This document shows, piece after piece, positions 62,063 through 64,000 of a stretch of DNA of 64,000 nt. A program made the position numbers and the translations under genes. Each line of letters begins with the position of its first letter. The stretch's first letter is position 1. The DNA comes from Mastigias papua (lineage: Eukaryota > Cnidaria > Scyphozoa > Rhizostomeae > Mastigiidae). The stretch is from positions 17,700,659 to 17,764,658 of the forward strand of contig OZ025270.1 of NCBI GenBank assembly GCA_964019165.1. Direction: 5' to 3'. The notes below the pieces were generated by a model, which was not told where the DNA came from, ran no database searches, and worked only from the letters and a program-made list of their open reading frames with translations.

Positions 62063-64000
62063 TAGTAAGCACCCATCTCTAATGGATACTCTTTTCTAAT
62101 GATTCCCTCTCTAATGGATACTCCTATCTAATGAGAAACACTCTATGATAGGCTTCCCTCTCTTATGAGCACAATCTCTCTGAGGCCGAGAATTAAATGA
62201 GAACCCCTGGTGTTCATTCGAGAGATTACGGTATATTAATGGGTAGATTGGTCCAATGGATTTTTTAAATCAAAAGCTTTTCTAATGAACTTTCCCTCTT
62301 GGCATTACAGGTTTTTGGGATTTGAGTTAATACTAGTTGTTTGCCAAACACATTTAAAACACTAAACTTAGTAATCTAAGTAACTTTTGAAGTGGAAGAT
62401 TTGTAATACTGACCAGTTTTCTAAATGCTACAAATGAAATTCGCAATGTTAAGCCTGAAATACATGATCCTTTTCTACCTCGGTTTTCACTTATTGGATG
62501 CCAAAAACACTAGAAAACAAGATGATCTTTGACACATTCCATGTCATCATGTTCTCATTTTTCCCTTTTTAAAAAGATGGACATGTTCAAACTTCATGCG
62601 AAGCCAGATAGGTTTTTTCTATTGTGCTTTTGACAGGCGACAAGAAATCTTTTGTTCTGCCTGTCTTGCGTTACGTGATAACGTGTAGTTTGTTTATGCA
62701 GGGTGTCAGGTTGAACGAATATTGCCACTGAGATCAAAGAGGTAGGGAGTTTGCTCAATAATAAAGACAGAACGGCTTACATGTGGGTATCAGTCCATAA
62801 TAGGGTATTCATCATCTTCTGTGATTGGGCCCTTTATGAGGAGGAAGACTGTTAATGGTGTGAAGTTCTATCAGGGAGCTTATTTGAAAAGGGTAGTTTG
62901 AAGATTTAGGGTATTGTTCAGGAAGCTCCTACCAAACCCCAAGAGTTGCGTTGATTGCCAGGGCAAATGAAAACACGTGGCCCCTTGTGAGGTCAATGTA
63001 AAATTTCAAGATTGATGGAATCACCAAAGAATTGTTTCATAACGCTAGCCCCCTTCTCAGGCCTTGGGGCCTGGGAAAATCTGCTTCTATTGCCCCACCT
63101 CTATCTAGGTGTTCCGGGCGTAATCGCCTTTCCGTTTTCCAGATAACTTTAATACCAAAACTATAGAGCGAACACATATACTTCGTATTGGTTTTCCCAT
63201 GATGAAAAGAACGAAAATAACAAGAGAAATGGCACATTATTGTGTATATGAAAACACCAATCGTCCTTACTTCTCTATCTGTTTAGGGAGCAACGGAGGA
63301 ACAAGAGGATCTTGTAAACACCCATCATTCATCAAATTGTCCTAATCCTATTTCGCTATTTATTAGGTGAAAGTTTGTGAATTCGTGTGAAAAAGGATCG
63401 TATATTTTGGGCCAGTATCATTGGAATGTGATGAGGATGGATTTGCGGGTGGTAGACTCAAACAAAGCTACATGTTCTATTAATTGGTATTTCATGGCAA
63501 GCATTTTTATCTTGGAAGGAACATATATAAGCTTTTTCATTTTACTTATCTACATAGAGGAGACATTGTTAGGAAAAAAATAATTTGTCATAAAGGAGAA
63601 TAGAAAGAAATTGGGCATGTTTACTAGGGAACCATAGGCAACATATTCAATTGCAGATCTACCTCTACATTTTTTCTTTTTTAACAGGATTTTTACGATC
63701 AGGGGAAGTCTGGGAAAAAGGGTCTTTTTCACTTAGGTCAGGAATAGTAGTCATGGAAACTGGCCATGGTCAGGGGAAAATAATATCTTCAGGCCGCAGA
63801 TCAGGGAAGGAACTTCAGTTGTATCATCAAAGAAGTATTTAGACTTATTTTTTAGTTAGAGAAGTTTTAGTTTAGACTTATTATTAATTTATTACCGAAA
63901 TTTTGATCTCCCAATTTTGATGAGAACGATTGGTGCTTTGATAGGTTTCCCAACTGGCAACAGATTGAGAAATTTAGTTGTGCAGCGAGTTTTTGGGCTG

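Larger units (their letters stand above)
52453..64000. repeat. 11,819-bp tandem duplication unit, copy 2 (runs off the window)
   Basis: Covers 11,548 bp of the unit and is identical to copy 1 at all places compared except the T at 53579. Microsatellite, C-run and satellite lengths agree too. Confidence 0.95.

Overview
The window is AT-rich eukaryotic DNA carrying a tandem cluster of multi-exon immunoglobulin-like cell-surface receptor genes. Exon order, the symmetrical phase-1 introns, Ig-like domains without the usual cysteine pair, and the closing fibronectin-III-like domain fit the Alr (allorecognition) family of hydrozoan cnidarians such as Hydractinia. The species and the Alr assignment are inferences; no database was searched.

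Layout: gene A (+, 1-3506, 3' part only: stalk, membrane helix, cytoplasmic tail); gene B (-, 4924-9988, complete, 464 aa, membrane helix plus tail); a divergent B/C spacer with a 1-kb terminal-inverted-repeat element and a TATCA satellite; gene C (+, 12846-17923, 434 aa); a LINE fossil and an intact Ty3/gypsy element (19695-24071, reverse strand); gene D (+, 24249-31000, 621 aa, five ectodomains); another LINE fossil; gene E (+, 35082-40127, 417 aa); gene F1 (+, 41994-44691, 417 aa); and F2 (+, 53813-56510), inside a head-to-tail duplicate of an 11,819-bp unit (40634-52452 and 52453-64000+). I saw one base difference between the two copies.

Every complete model is divisible by three and follows one plan: signal-peptide exon, V-like exon (438-447 nt), I-set-like exon (297 nt), Fn3-like exon (300-312 nt), membrane exon. 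A and B have a spliced cytoplasmic tail. C-F stop just after the hydrophobic segment, so they should be tail-less or lipid-anchored. Behind C, D and E lies a related terminal exon whose phase would let it join the Fn3 exon directly (or C's stalk exon) if the membrane exon were skipped. TCGAAT-rich clusters lie upstream of every start codon seen.

The cluster shows ongoing remodelling: a duplicated I/Fn3 module in D, a mosaic I-set exon in E, near-identical Fn3 sequence in E and F, and the recent 11.8-kb duplication. The rest is introns, satellites, MITE/SINE/LINE debris and spacer without recognisable genes.
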